DNA of 64,000 nucleotides from Nostoc sp. KVJ3 (GCF_026127265.1 NZ_WWFG01000001.1:2767501-2831500); one strand, 5' to 3'. Shown: positions 36,625-45,359, counted from the stretch's first letter. Notes: generated from the letters alone by a model not told the origin. Program-made: numbers and translations.

Positions 36625-37515
36625 TCATAACTCTCTTTCTTCTCTTGCCGCTCTAGAATAGCTGGTGAATGTATTTTGCAACAGTATGGCGACAGTCATC
36701 GGGCCAACACCACCAGGAACGGGGGTAATAAATCTTGCTACACCAGCAGTTGATTCAAAGTCAACATCACCAATTAAGCGACTTTTGCCACTAGCATCGA
36801 TGACGCGATTCATTCCCACATCTACCACAACAGCGCCTGGTTTTACCATATCAGCAGTGATTAGTCCGGGACGACCTGCTGCTGCAATTAGAATATCAGC
36901 ATTTTGGGTGATGGTTTTGAGGTCATGCGATCGCGAGTGAGCGATCGTAACTGTGGCATCAGCTTCTAGTAGCATCAGCGCCATCGGTTTACCCACCAAA
37001 ATACTTCGTCCCACCACTACTGCCTGTTTTCCCCGCAAGGGAATCTCATAAGCTTGTAAAAGCCGCATCACACCATCCGGGGTGCAACTGCGTAAACCGG
37101 CTTCTCCCCGGACTAATCTCCCCAAATTAACTGGGTGTAGTCCATCAACATCTTTATCGGGATCGATTTGATGTAACAGAGTTACAGCATCCAAGTGGTC
37201 AGGTAAGGGCAGCTGCACAAGAATTCCATCCACCCGTTCATCCTGGTTTAGGGCGGCTATGACTTCTTCTAACTCCCCAAGGGTAGTTTCGGCAGGAAAA
37301 TGCTTCCCAAAAGAGGCGATGCCAACTTTAGCGCAAGCTTTTTCTTTATTGCGGACATAAGCGGCTGACGCTGGGTTATCGCCAATCATCAACACTGCTA
37401 ACCCAGGGGGTCGTCCAATTTTGGGCTGTAATTGTGTAATGGCTACAGAAAGTTCTTGCTGAATTTTTGTAGCTAAAGCTTTACCATCAAGGAGTTTGGC
37501 AGTTTGTGTTTCCAT
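36625..37515 (-). CDS. folD: Methylenetetrahydrofolate dehydrogenase/cyclohydrolase
   Basis: The 296-residue bifunctional enzyme interconverts 5,10-methylene-, methenyl- and 10-formyl-tetrahydrofolate. Signatures are AYVRNKEKACAKVGI (catalytic Lys region), VDGILVQLPLPDHLD, DGLHPVNLGRL, VVGRSILVGKPMA and the C-terminal TPVPGGVGPMTVA. I use the ATG at 37515 (METQTAKLLDG); the frame opens at a TTG four codons earlier. Normal length. Confidence 0.96.
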   Translation of the reverse strand: METQTAKLLDGKALATKIQQELSVAITQLQPKIGRPPGLAVLMIGDNPASAAYVRNKEKACAKVGIASFGKHFPAETTLGELEEVIAALNQDERVDGILVQLPLPDHLDAVTLLHQIDPDKDVDGLHPVNLGRLVRGEAGLRSCTPDGVMRLLQAYEIPLRGKQAVVVGRSILVGKPMALMLLEADATVTIAHSRSHDLKTITQNADILIAAAGRPGLITADMVKPGAVVVDVGMNRVIDASGKSRLIGDVDFESTAGVARFITPVPGGVGPMTVAILLQNTFTSYSRAAREEREL

Positions 37516-37757
37516 AAAAATTCCCAACTATAATTGCCTGTTGTCCAAAATCTGGAGCAGCAATATTTACTATTGACTTTTAACTATTATTGTGTGTGTG
37601 TTTGATGTCGTAGCGTTTCTCTCACAGTAAATCCATAATGCTTATTTTCTCAGATCAAGGGCTTTATCTGAAGAATAAAGAATTGCAGACTGAAATTCAG
37701 AACATTTTTGCTCAGTTGGGAGCGTGTTTCTGAAACCACAGAGAAAGAATATTATAG

Positions 37758-38246
37758 ATGGGAACTGACCTAATGAAACTGGCGACAAAGCAAGCAGTGA
37801 AGCAAAAATTTGCTCAATCGGTGGCTTTCATGCAACAAACAAGAAATTTGTCCCTTTTGTTCTTGTCCGGGCATAGTATTGTTCCCTACCGTCTGGGGTT
37901 GATTTTTTTATTGGTGGTAGGACTTTGTAGTTGTGGTAGTTTAACCTCGTCTGGCTTGAATGGGACTAATTTTAAAATTGGTAGCAATGTCACGCCAATT
38001 CGAGAAATTAAACCAGAACAACAAAATCAAGCTACAGTTTACATTCAAGGTCAGGTAGAAAAGCAAGCTCCCCTGATGAAGGAGTGGGCTTATCAAATTA
38101 ATGACTCGACTGGCAAAATTTGGGTTGTCACCAATCAAAAAAATCTGGTTCAGGGTTCAGAAGTGGTAATTAAGGGTAAAATTCGCTACCGAAGTATCCC
38201 TTTAGGTGGTAAAGAATTGGGGGAAGTTTATCTAGAAGAAGAGTAA
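37758..38246 (+). CDS. Hypothetical protein with membrane/lipoprotein segment and OB-like domain
   Basis: The 162-residue protein has a cytoplasmic lead of about 45 residues, a hydrophobic segment (LGLIFLLVVGLCSCGS) that ends in a lipobox-like GLCSC, and a C-terminal domain (ATVYIQGQVEKQAPLMKEWAYQI, GKIWVVTNQKNL, GSEVVIKGKIRYRSI) with the strand pattern of an OB fold. If processed at the Cys, the OB-like domain would sit outside the cytoplasm. The long lead before the lipobox is unusual; a shorter start (ATG at 37773 or 37830) is possible. The function is unknown. Confidence 0.65.
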   Translation: MGTDLMKLATKQAVKQKFAQSVAFMQQTRNLSLLFLSGHSIVPYRLGLIFLLVVGLCSCGSLTSSGLNGTNFKIGSNVTPIREIKPEQQNQATVYIQGQVEKQAPLMKEWAYQINDSTGKIWVVTNQKNLVQGSEVVIKGKIRYRSIPLGGKELGEVYLEEE

Positions 38247-38267
38247 CTAGCAATTAAAAATTAATAT

Positions 38268-38702
38268 ATGAATAATCAAACGGTGCATGTAGCGATCGCA
38301 ATTCTCTATCAAAAAAACAAGTTTCTCATGCAACTGCGAGATAATATCCCCGGTATTCTCTACCCTGGTTACTGGGCGCTATTTGGCGGTCATATTGAAC
38401 CGGGTGAAACACCAGATGTAGCAGTGAGGAGGGAAATTTTAGAAGAAATCGGCTATAATCTTCCACCCTTTGTACAATTTGGCTGTTATCCCGATGAAAG
38501 AGTTGTCCGTCATGTCTTTCATGCACCTCTGTTAGTCGAATTAAATCAACTGGTTCTGACTGAGGGCTGGGATATGGGGTTATTGACTCCAGAAGATATT
38601 CGCCAAGGTAACTGTTATTCGCAAAATGCTGGTGAAGTGAGACCTTTGGGGAATATGCATCAGCGGATTATATTAGATTTTATGGAGATAAATCAATTTT
38701 AA
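38268..38702 (+). CDS. Nudix hydrolase
   Basis: The 144-residue protein contains a complete Nudix box, GGHIEPGETPDVAVRREI followed by LEEIGY, with the Glu residues that bind the metal. Nudix enzymes hydrolyse nucleoside diphosphates linked to other groups, often for housecleaning of oxidised nucleotides; the substrate cannot be told. It lies 21 bp after the OB-like lipoprotein gene on the same strand and may share its transcript. Confidence 0.88.
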   Translation: MNNQTVHVAIAILYQKNKFLMQLRDNIPGILYPGYWALFGGHIEPGETPDVAVRREILEEIGYNLPPFVQFGCYPDERVVRHVFHAPLLVELNQLVLTEGWDMGLLTPEDIRQGNCYSQNAGEVRPLGNMHQRIILDFMEINQF

Positions 38703-38812
38703 TGGGCATTGGGCATTGGGCATTGGGGAAGAAACTTGTTAAATAATTCCCCTTGTCTCCCTTGTCCCCCTTGTCCCCCTCATCTCCCCCTACCCCCTAC
38801 CCTGCTCTCGAA
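38703..38812. repeat. Dispersed GGGCATTGGG repeat with CCCCTTGTCCCCCTTG tail
   Basis: The family is the same as at 2478. The left arm GGGCATTGGGCATTGGG is followed by TTAAATAATTCCCC and pyrimidine blocks. Confidence 0.65.
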
Positions 38813-38852
38813 AAGCGAAAATAAAGTTATAACTCTTGTGGATTAATTATTA

Positions 38853-39956
38853 ATGCAATCAGCAAACAAACTGCCGCGATGGTTAAGTATAGGATTGGCA
38901 TTTCCTATTATTATTCTCAACGGCTGGCTATTGATCCAGGTTGTACAGTATTTTCAACCCTTAGTCAGCATTATCGCCGCCGCCATCCTACTGGCTTTTG
39001 TCTTGAACTATCCAATCCAGTTTTTGCAAGAACAAGGGGTAAAACGTAACCTAGCGATCGCAGGAGTGTTGCTTTTAACTCTAGTAATTTTAGTAGCTTT
39101 AGGCATCACCTTGGTTCCCCTAATTATTCAACAGCTTGTTGAGCTAGCTAATATTTTGCCTAGTTGGATTGATTCTGGGACTCAGCAACTGCAAGCTTTC
39201 CAAGATTGGGCTTTAAGTCAACAACAGCTTCCCATTAATTTAAGTGGTTTATTTACCCAAGTTCTTGACCGATTATCTAACCAACTTCAGTCTTTTACTG
39301 GGAGAATTCTGGGTTTTGCCGTCGATACCATTGGTATTGTTCTCAATGTCTTGCTAGCGGTAGTGCTGACTGTCTATCTCATATTAAATGGCCAACGTCT
39401 TTGGGACGGAATGTTTCAGTGGTTTCCCCATAATATTGGGTTGAGATTGCGGGAATTGCTGCGAGAGGATTTTCACAATTACTTTATTGGTCAAGCAACA
39501 TTAGGAGCTGTATTAGGGGTAACAATTACACTGGCATTTTTGGCGCTGCAAGTTCCCTTAGCTCTACTTTTTGGCATCGGTATTGGTTTGTTTTCTCTCT
39601 TTCCCTTTGGTACAGGAGTAGGTATTGCGATAGTAAGTCTTTTGGTGGCGTTGCAAAACTTTTGGTTAGGAGTTGAAGTCTTAGGTGTAGCTGTTGCTAT
39701 CGACCAAGTTAATTCTAATTTTGTTGCACCTCGAATTCTTGGTAATTTGACTGGTCTAAATCCCGTGTGGGTGGTGATTTCTTTGTTGTTGGGAGCAAAG
39801 TTAGGAGGAGTGCTAGGTTTGTTAATTGCAATCCCTATTGCTAGTTTTATCAAGGATACAACAGATAGCTGGCGGGCTGGAGATTTTAATAAGATAGATG
39901 ATATCGTGTCAGAACCTGTTACAATAACGAGCAAAAAAGCAGGAAATTATAGTTAA
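38853..39956 (+). CDS. AI-2E family transporter (UPF0118)
   Basis: The 367-residue membrane protein has about eight hydrophobic segments in the pattern of the AI-2E/PerM family, with the typical paired N-terminal helices (IGLAFPIIILNGWLLIQVV, IIAAAILLAFVLNY), a long loop and the C-terminal LNPVWVVISLLLGAKLGGVLGLLIAIP. Members export the autoinducer AI-2 or act as ion antiporters; the substrate in cyanobacteria is unknown. It is a single gene convergent with the histidine kinase gene downstream. Confidence 0.87.
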   Translation: MQSANKLPRWLSIGLAFPIIILNGWLLIQVVQYFQPLVSIIAAAILLAFVLNYPIQFLQEQGVKRNLAIAGVLLLTLVILVALGITLVPLIIQQLVELANILPSWIDSGTQQLQAFQDWALSQQQLPINLSGLFTQVLDRLSNQLQSFTGRILGFAVDTIGIVLNVLLAVVLTVYLILNGQRLWDGMFQWFPHNIGLRLRELLREDFHNYFIGQATLGAVLGVTITLAFLALQVPLALLFGIGIGLFSLFPFGTGVGIAIVSLLVALQNFWLGVEVLGVAVAIDQVNSNFVAPRILGNLTGLNPVWVVISLLLGAKLGGVLGLLIAIPIASFIKDTTDSWRAGDFNKIDDIVSEPVTITSKKAGNYS

Positions 39957-39997
39957 AGTTGAATATGGAAAATTGACTAAAAATGTCTATCCTTTGC

Positions 39998-41416
39998 TTA
40001 TTGCTGGTTTTTTATAACTCGCTCAGAATTAAGTTCCACTGGAATTTTAATTATAAACTCAGTCCCTTTGCCAAAAGTTGATATGCATTCCAACTGACCA
40101 CCATGTTTTTCCACAACAATTTGATAGCTGATAGATAGACCTAATCCAGTTCCTTTACCAACGGGTTTAGTAGTGAAAAAGGGATCAAATAATTGCTTTT
40201 GCAAACTCTCTGGGATTCCCGGGCCATTATCAGAAATGCGAATAATTACTTGGTTTTCATCAGTAACTTTAGTCCGAATGCAAATATTTCCTTTATGCTT
40301 TAATGACTCTTCTAGAGCATCAATAGCATTTGCCAAAATATTCATAAATACCTGATTAAGTAACCCAGCGTAGCATTCAACTTGGGGCAGATCGCCGTAT
40401 TCTTTAATTATGTTTATATTTTCACCGAATTTGTAATTTTGTAGACGACTTTGTAAAATTACCAGAGTGCTATCAATACCTTCATGAATATCAACTAATT
40501 TTTTCTCAGATTCATCCAGACGAGAAAAATTTCGTAACGAAAGAATGATTTGCTTGATTCGCTTAGTACCAACCTCCATAGAGGTGAGAAGACGGGGGAG
40601 ATCGGTAGTTAAAAAATCTAGTTCAACTTGTGCGATCGCAGTTTTAATTTCCGCTTCTGGTTCGGGATAAAATTCTTGATACAATTTAAGGAGACTGAGT
40701 ATATTTTGACTATATTCAATAGCGTGAACAAGGTTCCCTGCAATAAAGTTGACAGGATTGTTGATTTCGTGTGCAATACCAGCAACGAGTTGTCCCAAAG
40801 CAGCCATTTTTTCATTCTGAATCAATCGCGTATAGTTTTGCTGAAGATCGCGAAACCCTGCTTTGAAAACTCTAGATTGTTCCTCTACCTGTTGTAGCTG
40901 AATGAGTGTTAAAACATGAATTTGGGAGTAGGCTAAGAGTAATTGATGAAAATCGATCAGCTTATATTTTCCAGAGGTAGCTTTAACTAAAATCGGCTCA
41001 TAGCTAATTTGGGGTGGTTGTTGCAAAGTTACCTCAGTGGCCTTGACAATCAGCGTATCATCAGAAAATGCTAATATCTCTGGCGGGAAAAACTTATAAA
41101 GAATTCTAATCGGTTTTGTAGAAAATAGTGCCAGACTATAGGGGTTGCTCATGTGTTCAAAAAATTTCCGCCGCGAAATCATCCCCACATATTGTTGATT
41201 ATTGTTGAGGATAATTCCTGGTAATAAAGGCTCTTGCTTAAAGAGCATAGCTAAATCATTACCCGGACGTTCTAATTCGATATGAACTTGCCAAGATGGT
41301 AATTCTTGTAAAGTTGACCTTAATTGCAACTTGGACTCGTTAGTATTTATTGGATTACCGATAGTCAGCATACTTTCAAGGCTTGACTGCTGAAGTAATA
41401 TGTCTGGTAACATCAT
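39998..41416 (-). CDS. Sensor histidine kinase with degenerate CBS-like N terminus
   Basis: The 472-residue protein has an N-terminal input region (about 1-175) with weak CBS-domain features (GIILNNNQQYVGMISRRKFFEHMSNPYSLALF), a short coiled coil, a dimerisation/phospho-acceptor helix with LVAGIAHEINNPVNFIAGN (His about residue 218), and an ATPase domain with NAIDAL, DNGPGIP, and GKGTGLGLSISYQI. No membrane segment is present, so it senses a cytoplasmic signal. No response regulator is adjacent, so its partner is unknown. Confidence 0.87.
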   Translation of the reverse strand: MMLPDILLQQSSLESMLTIGNPINTNESKLQLRSTLQELPSWQVHIELERPGNDLAMLFKQEPLLPGIILNNNQQYVGMISRRKFFEHMSNPYSLALFSTKPIRILYKFFPPEILAFSDDTLIVKATEVTLQQPPQISYEPILVKATSGKYKLIDFHQLLLAYSQIHVLTLIQLQQVEEQSRVFKAGFRDLQQNYTRLIQNEKMAALGQLVAGIAHEINNPVNFIAGNLVHAIEYSQNILSLLKLYQEFYPEPEAEIKTAIAQVELDFLTTDLPRLLTSMEVGTKRIKQIILSLRNFSRLDESEKKLVDIHEGIDSTLVILQSRLQNYKFGENINIIKEYGDLPQVECYAGLLNQVFMNILANAIDALEESLKHKGNICIRTKVTDENQVIIRISDNGPGIPESLQKQLFDPFFTTKPVGKGTGLGLSISYQIVVEKHGGQLECISTFGKGTEFIIKIPVELNSERVIKNQQ

Positions 41417-41712
41417 GAATACCCGTCTCTATAATTTCAAAGTTCATTAATCTTTACAAACTTATCTTTCCCACATTCTTACCTAAAATTCACATTTTAG
41501 ATGTGGGAATATAGAGTACTTCAGCGAATCCAATACTTTTATGAGTGCGTAGACTTTTAGTGGCTTATCATTAGAGGCAATTATTTATTAAGCTGTCATT
41601 GCAAGCGTAATAAAATGGAACAAAGAAATCGCAACATCTAGATTTTGCGATCGCTTCCTTCGCAATCACAATCTATCATCTTGATAAATTTGCAAAATGG
41701 GGATGCTCTCGG

Positions 41713-42264
41713 TTAAAATTTAACCTTTTTTATTGATGTTGTCTTTCTCTTTAACATCCAAGCAAAACCACAAGCAAAGAGACTACCACCTAATGTTGCA
41801 GGTTCAGGTACTTGTCTGTAAGAAACTTTCCCAGAAAAAATTTCAGTATTTGGAGAAGTTCTAGAATAGATTGTAAAATCTTCACCAACAATTTCGTAAC
41901 TTCTAGAACTGGAAGGATTAGCTTTATCATTAAATGTATAATCTAATCCCACAGAAGACGCTTCTTCTAAAAATGTCGTTGAAAATACAAGGGGAAAGTC
42001 TGGGTAGTTCAAATCATCTTTTTCTGTGTAAATGCTGGAATCTCCATCAAATTTAAAAGAGAGTGACTGAAGCGGCGATTCTGGAATGTTGTCATTACTA
42101 AAATTTGAGTCATCAAAACTAAAAAAGCCATTTCCTGTAGTTATAGGACTCTCAACTGTGAAAGCGTAATTTACAAGTGCAGCCGATGCAGATTTGGTAT
42201 TTTCTATAGTAGCCAAACCAAAAGCAAGACTAGCTGCAATTACTAATTGTGGAACCAATCTCAT
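41713..42264 (-). CDS. PEP-CTERM sorting-domain exported protein
   Basis: From the ATG at 42264 (MRLVPQLVIAASLAFG) the protein has 183 residues. It has a signal peptide ending near SASA, a Ser/Asp-rich middle of unknown fold, and a C-terminal sorting signal: VPEPATLGGSLFACGFAWMLKRK, the PEP motif, a hydrophobic helix and a basic end. Such proteins are processed by exosortase and sent to the surface or exopolysaccharide matrix. The start is decided by GAGG nine bases upstream; the open frame extends to 42303. Confidence 0.82.
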   Translation of the reverse strand: MRLVPQLVIAASLAFGLATIENTKSASAALVNYAFTVESPITTGNGFFSFDDSNFSNDNIPESPLQSLSFKFDGDSSIYTEKDDLNYPDFPLVFSTTFLEEASSVGLDYTFNDKANPSSSRSYEIVGEDFTIYSRTSPNTEIFSGKVSYRQVPEPATLGGSLFACGFAWMLKRKTTSIKKVKF

Positions 42265-42654
42265 CTCAGTTTTCCTCACGATATATTCTTGCAAGCAATG
42301 CAAACTGCAAAATTTATGAATAAGCTAACTCTAACTTACTTATTTACTTGCTTTTTTGTCAGGGATTATTCACTGATTCAAAATTCACTATTGTTTGTTT
42401 ACCCTGTTCAAACAAAGAAATAATTAACCAAATATTTGGAATCAGATTATTGTGAAATAATGAGTTTAAGCTGAGTTTAATTTGAGGTAAAATTCCTGAT
42501 TTGACTGATTTATGTTTATTATTTATATAAGCAAAATGACAAAAGATGTTTTGTTAACCTTTAGATAACTCGATCTTTACTTTTTGGGATCGCAAAATAT
42601 GCTAAACACTGATCCTGGAATACTTTTTAAGCTTGTTATTATTTATCATAGAAT
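42265..42654. other. AT-rich intergenic stretch
   Basis: This stretch separates the divergent PEP-CTERM gene and the phosphatase remnant. It is very AT-rich with no frame worth reporting, and presumably holds the promoter of the PEP-CTERM gene. Confidence 0.45.
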
Positions 42655-42901
42655 CTAATCACTCATTAAAGTTAAAGCGCCGCCAGTTTTTGCTCCGTTC
42701 AACTATAACAGCAGGTGGAATTATTGCCACAAACCTTGCATCTAAATCACAAGTTTTTGCTCAAGCACCTGCCATTATCACGAAGGGTTCCAATTTTTTG
42801 GAGGAGTAAAGATTGATGCTTATACAAAGGTAATGACAGTAACGTTGCGTAACTTGGTAGGCAAAACTCTTTACAGTGTAGATTTGCCACCAGAAACATA
42901 A
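42655..42901 (+). pseudogene. Alkaline phosphatase D-like gene remnant (ends fused, middle deleted)
   Basis: The left part reads KRRQFLLRSTITAGGIIATN followed by LASKSQVFAQAPAIIT, a Tat-type signal of PhoD-like alkaline phosphatases. After about 42785 the frame changes and reads GFQFFGGVKIDAYTKVMTVT then LRNLVGKTLYSVDLPPET and a stop, which fits the family's C terminus. The catalytic body of several hundred residues is missing and no start codon precedes the signal. This is a clear decayed gene and marks the start of the accessory island. Confidence 0.75.
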
Positions 42902-42945
42902 ATCGTCAAAAACTTAGCTCAATATAGCTATATAGCTATTATAAA

Positions 42946-43065
42946 AGCGATCGCCTGTTCTGAAAGAGTGAGTGCGACACCTAATAGTCCGTCGTAGACA
43001 TCGCCTTACAGAAAACCTCAAAAATAAAGCGTAGACGCATAGCGGCTTGTCGTTAGACATCGCCC
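42946..43065. repeat. HIP1-type dispersed repeat cluster
   Basis: GCGATCGCCTGTTCTGAAAG, GTCGTAGACATCGCCTTACA and GAAAACCTCAAAAATAAAGC are the building blocks of the repeat family that forms the tandem array at 44611-44765. It directly abuts the end of the ParE-type pseudogene. Confidence 0.6.
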
Positions 43066-43077
43066 GTAATTGTAGTG

Positions 43078-43375
43078 TTAGGTTCGCGTCTGCCACGATT
43101 TTGGATCTCTACGACCATGAAAAATTGCCGTCACTATTATTCGACTCGACACAATCTGATAGTACACAGCATAGGGAAATCGTCGCACTACTGCTCGTCG
43201 AATATCACCGTAGACAATTTAGATAGGATTCTGGCATCTGAGAAATTCGATTCACCGTTTCGTCTACACAGTCTAAAAACTCGTCACCCAGACCGGGTTT
43301 CTGACTCTCGTACCAACTGTGTGCATCATTGAGTTCTTCTCGAACCTCTGGGCGAAACACCAGGATATAATTCAT
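43078..43375 (-). pseudogene. RelE/ParE-family toxin, frameshifted
   Basis: The frame opens MNYILVFRPEVREELNDAHS and WYESQKPGLGDEFLDCVDET, typical of ParE-type toxins, but reaches a stop after SYLNCLR. One base later the second half continues in another frame: YGDIRRAVVRRFPYAVYYQI, then VTAIFHGRRDPKSWQ and a stop, the standard ParE C terminus. The lesion is a single-base insertion near 43214. The start overlaps the antitoxin stop by one base (TAATG), the usual coupled arrangement. The antitoxin upstream is intact, so this toxin is probably inactive. Confidence 0.8.
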
Positions 43376-43596
43376 TATTGCCCCTTAATTGATGCTTTGA
43401 TTTCTTCCCAAGTCAGCACATTATCTGGATTTGAATTATAGTCAGCAGTTCGACGATCAAGCTCTTGCTTTTGTGCATCGGTTAAATCAGGGTAAACTTG
43501 CTCTGCTGCGATGCTATCCCAAATTGCTTGCACAATACGGATTCTATCTTCAACACTGAGAGCTGCGATTTCGTTCAAAGTAGCTGTGATATCCAT
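43375..43596 (-). CDS. Addiction-module antitoxin (partner of ParE-type toxin)
   Basis: The 73-residue protein MDITATLNEIAALSVEDRIR continues IVQAIWDSIAA and ends NVLTWEEIKASIKGQ, the signature of the addiction-module antitoxin family that pairs with RelE/ParE toxins in cyanobacteria. The ATG at 43596 fits the family; the open frame extends to 43695 without conservation. Its partner toxin gene follows with a one-base overlap but is frameshifted, leaving the antitoxin an apparent survivor. Confidence 0.83.
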   Translation of the reverse strand: MDITATLNEIAALSVEDRIRIVQAIWDSIAAEQVYPDLTDAQKQELDRRTADYNSNPDNVLTWEEIKASIKGQ

Positions 43597-43700
43597 ACTG
43601 ATTAACTTGGAGTGAGGAAGCAACTGATACACCTTAAATATAGCCGACAAGATTTTGTCTATCAAATCAAACGCTGCATTTGCTTTGATGCCCAACAGTG

Positions 43701-43788
43701 AGATGTCTACGACGGGCTACGCCTACGCCTTACAGAAAACCTCAAAAATAATGCGATCGCCTGTTGTCCAAGAGTGAGTGCGATCGCA
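43701..43788. repeat. Dispersed word GATGTCTACGACGGGCTACG plus HIP1-type repeat
   Basis: GATGTCTACGACGGGCTACG, then CCTACGCCTTACAGAAAACC, CTCAAAAATAATGCGATCGC and CTGTTGTCCAAGAGTGAG. The right half equals one unit of the 57-bp array at 44611. Confidence 0.6.
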
Positions 43789-43912
43789 ATGGTTATTCTG
43801 ATAAATAAGCATATATCAAGCCTGTCTACATTTATTTATAAAATAAAGAAACGCAGTCTGTCTGTGTGTGTATATTTGACTTAAAGTCCAGAGAAATGGC
43901 AGTGTATATTTT

Positions 43913-44134
43913 ATGTCTAATTATCAAGAAGTACTATTGCAAGCTCAAAGCCTAACTCCTGAAGAGCAAATACGCTTAATTGAAGAATTGTCAAGCTTAA
44001 TTCGTCAACAGGTGACGATGATACCTAAGCAAAAGCATAGCATTCTCGAATTACGTGGATTAGGTAAAGAAATCTGGAATGGCATTGATGCTCAAGAATA
44101 CATTAATCAGGAACGTGATTCATGGAATGCCTAG
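43913..44134 (+). CDS. Putative antitoxin of a VapBC-type pair
   Basis: The 73-residue protein MSNYQEVLLQAQSLTPEEQI, with LIEELSSLIRQQ and ILELRGLGKEIWNGIDAQEY near the end, has the layout of small cyanobacterial antitoxins preceding PIN toxins (N-terminal helical DNA-binding part, C-terminal RGLGKEIW toxin-binding tail). Its stop overlaps the PIN gene start by 13 bp, a strong sign of a translationally coupled pair. Confidence 0.8.
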   Translation: MSNYQEVLLQAQSLTPEEQIRLIEELSSLIRQQVTMIPKQKHSILELRGLGKEIWNGIDAQEYINQERDSWNA

Positions 44135-44565
44135 TCCAGCTACAGGGGCAAATTGTAGGTTTGGATACTGCTCCACTCATTTACTTTATTGAAGAAAATC
44201 CTAATTATTTGGATGTTACAGATGCTTTTTTTGAAGCGATGTTTCGTGGTGATTTTAGCGTTGTAACATCAGTTTTGACTATCACGGAAGTGTTAGTCTA
44301 TCCCTTGCGACAAGGAAACACAGCATTAGCTCAACAATATCGTGAAATTCTATTTAATTCCCAAGGTTTGACTACTATAGAAGTTTTCCCTGACATTGCT
44401 GAAAATGCAGCACAATTAAGGGCAAATTATAACTTAAGAACCCCAGATGCTATTCAAATGGCTACTGCTATTCGTGGAGGTGCATCATTTTTCTTGACAA
44501 ATGATGCGCGGTTGCCCTCTTTACCAGCGTTAACAGTGTTAGTGTTGGATCAACTGATAGTTTGA
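44122..44565 (+). CDS. PIN-domain toxin (VapC type)
   Basis: The 147-residue protein has the PIN ribonuclease pattern: VGLDTAPLIYFIEENP with the first Asp, TITEVL with the Glu, and RTPDAIQMATAI and FLTNDARL with the later acidic residues. It would cleave RNA when released from the antitoxin encoded immediately upstream. All four acidic positions appear present, so the toxin looks intact, in contrast to the broken ParE-type toxin just upstream. Confidence 0.87.
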   Translation: MECLVQLQGQIVGLDTAPLIYFIEENPNYLDVTDAFFEAMFRGDFSVVTSVLTITEVLVYPLRQGNTALAQQYREILFNSQGLTTIEVFPDIAENAAQLRANYNLRTPDAIQMATAIRGGASFFLTNDARLPSLPALTVLVLDQLIV

Positions 44566-44610
44566 GTCTTTTTATTTGTTGCGATCGCTGATTGTATGAT
44601 GCCATTTTAG

Positions 44611-44765
44611 GCGATCGCTTTACAGAAAACCTTAAAAACAATGCGATCGCCTGTTGTCCAAGAGTGAGCGATCGCCTTACAGAAAACCTCAAAAATAATG
44701 CGATCGCCTGTTGTCCAAGAGTGAGCGATCGCCTTACAGAAAACCTCAAAAACAAAGCGATCGCA
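44611..44765 (+). repeat. Tandem 57-bp repeat bounded by HIP1 sites
   Basis: The unit GCGATCGCCTTACAGAAAAC, CTCAAAAATAATGCGATCGC, CTGTTGTCCAAGAGTGA starts at 44611, 44668 and 44725, an exact 57-bp spacing, with few differences. The last copy is cut short. Single related copies lie at 42946-43065, 43727-43788 and 45434-45500. Since 57 is a multiple of three, the array reads open in several frames, but no ribosome site or protein family supports coding. Confidence 0.85.
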
Positions 44766-44783
44766 CTTTGTATTTTAATCAAT

Positions 44784-45359
44784 TCACCAGATATCTTTAA
44801 GATTAAGCACAAATTGCGGTAGCACATCTTCGCCTGATAAACTAGCAGGAAATTGCAGCACTTCAACATCTCTAGCAAAGCGATAAATTTCTACTTGCCG
44901 AATTTCTAAATCAATTAACCAACCTAATCTAGTACCGTTGTCTCGGTAATCTTGCATTTTATTTTGTAGCCTTTTTAAACAATCAGTATCAGAATGCAAT
45001 TCTACGACAAAATCAGGACATACAGGCGGAAATCTCTCTTTTTGCTCCTGTGTAAGAGAATCCCATCTGTCACGTCTTAACCAAGATGCGTCAGGCGATC
45101 GCATTGCCCCATTTGGTAAAATAAACCCAACCGAAGAACCAAAAGCTATACCTAGTGACTCATCACGATTCCACACTCCAAGTTGAGCAGTTAAATTAGC
45201 ATTGCGGTTGCTGGTTAAACCTCCGACTAAAGGCATTAGTAGCAATGTGCCATCAGCATTACGCTCAAATCTGATTAATTCATTTATCTGACATAACTGG
45301 AAGAATTGCTCATCTGTTATTTGAAGAACAGGAGCAAAGTTGATAGTTAACGCATCCAT
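44784..45359 (-). CDS. Uma2 family endonuclease-like protein
   Basis: The 191-residue protein matches the Uma2/DUF820 family, very expanded in cyanobacteria and carrying a PD-(D/E)xK nuclease-like core: ADGTLLLMPLVGG, RSPDASWLRRDRW and CPDFVVELHSDTD (the D...ExxS segment at the nuclease positions, with His-Ser where Lys is often found), then NGTRLGWLIDLE. The family is often linked to mobile DNA, but its biological role is unproven. Its C-terminal coding end runs close to the HIP1 array. Confidence 0.85.
   Translation of the reverse strand: MDALTINFAPVLQITDEQFFQLCQINELIRFERNADGTLLLMPLVGGLTSNRNANLTAQLGVWNRDESLGIAFGSSVGFILPNGAMRSPDASWLRRDRWDSLTQEQKERFPPVCPDFVVELHSDTDCLKRLQNKMQDYRDNGTRLGWLIDLEIRQVEIYRFARDVEVLQFPASLSGEDVLPQFVLNLKDIW

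Noticed and set aside
39491..39934. 147-codon frame opposite the AI-2E transporter gene
   Set aside because: It is fully antisense to a well-supported membrane protein gene; its lack of stops follows from the hydrophobic codons of the sense strand.
44611..44765. CRISPR array
   Set aside because: The repeated units are contiguous, with no unique spacers, and no cas genes are present.
44592..44822. 76-codon plus-strand frame over the HIP1 array
   Set aside because: It is made of three translated copies of the 57-bp repeat and has no ribosome site; the open frame follows from the repeat length being a multiple of three.
44468..44878. 136-codon minus-strand frame over the array
   Set aside because: It overlaps the PIN gene and the Uma2 gene and consists of the reverse translation of the tandem repeat.
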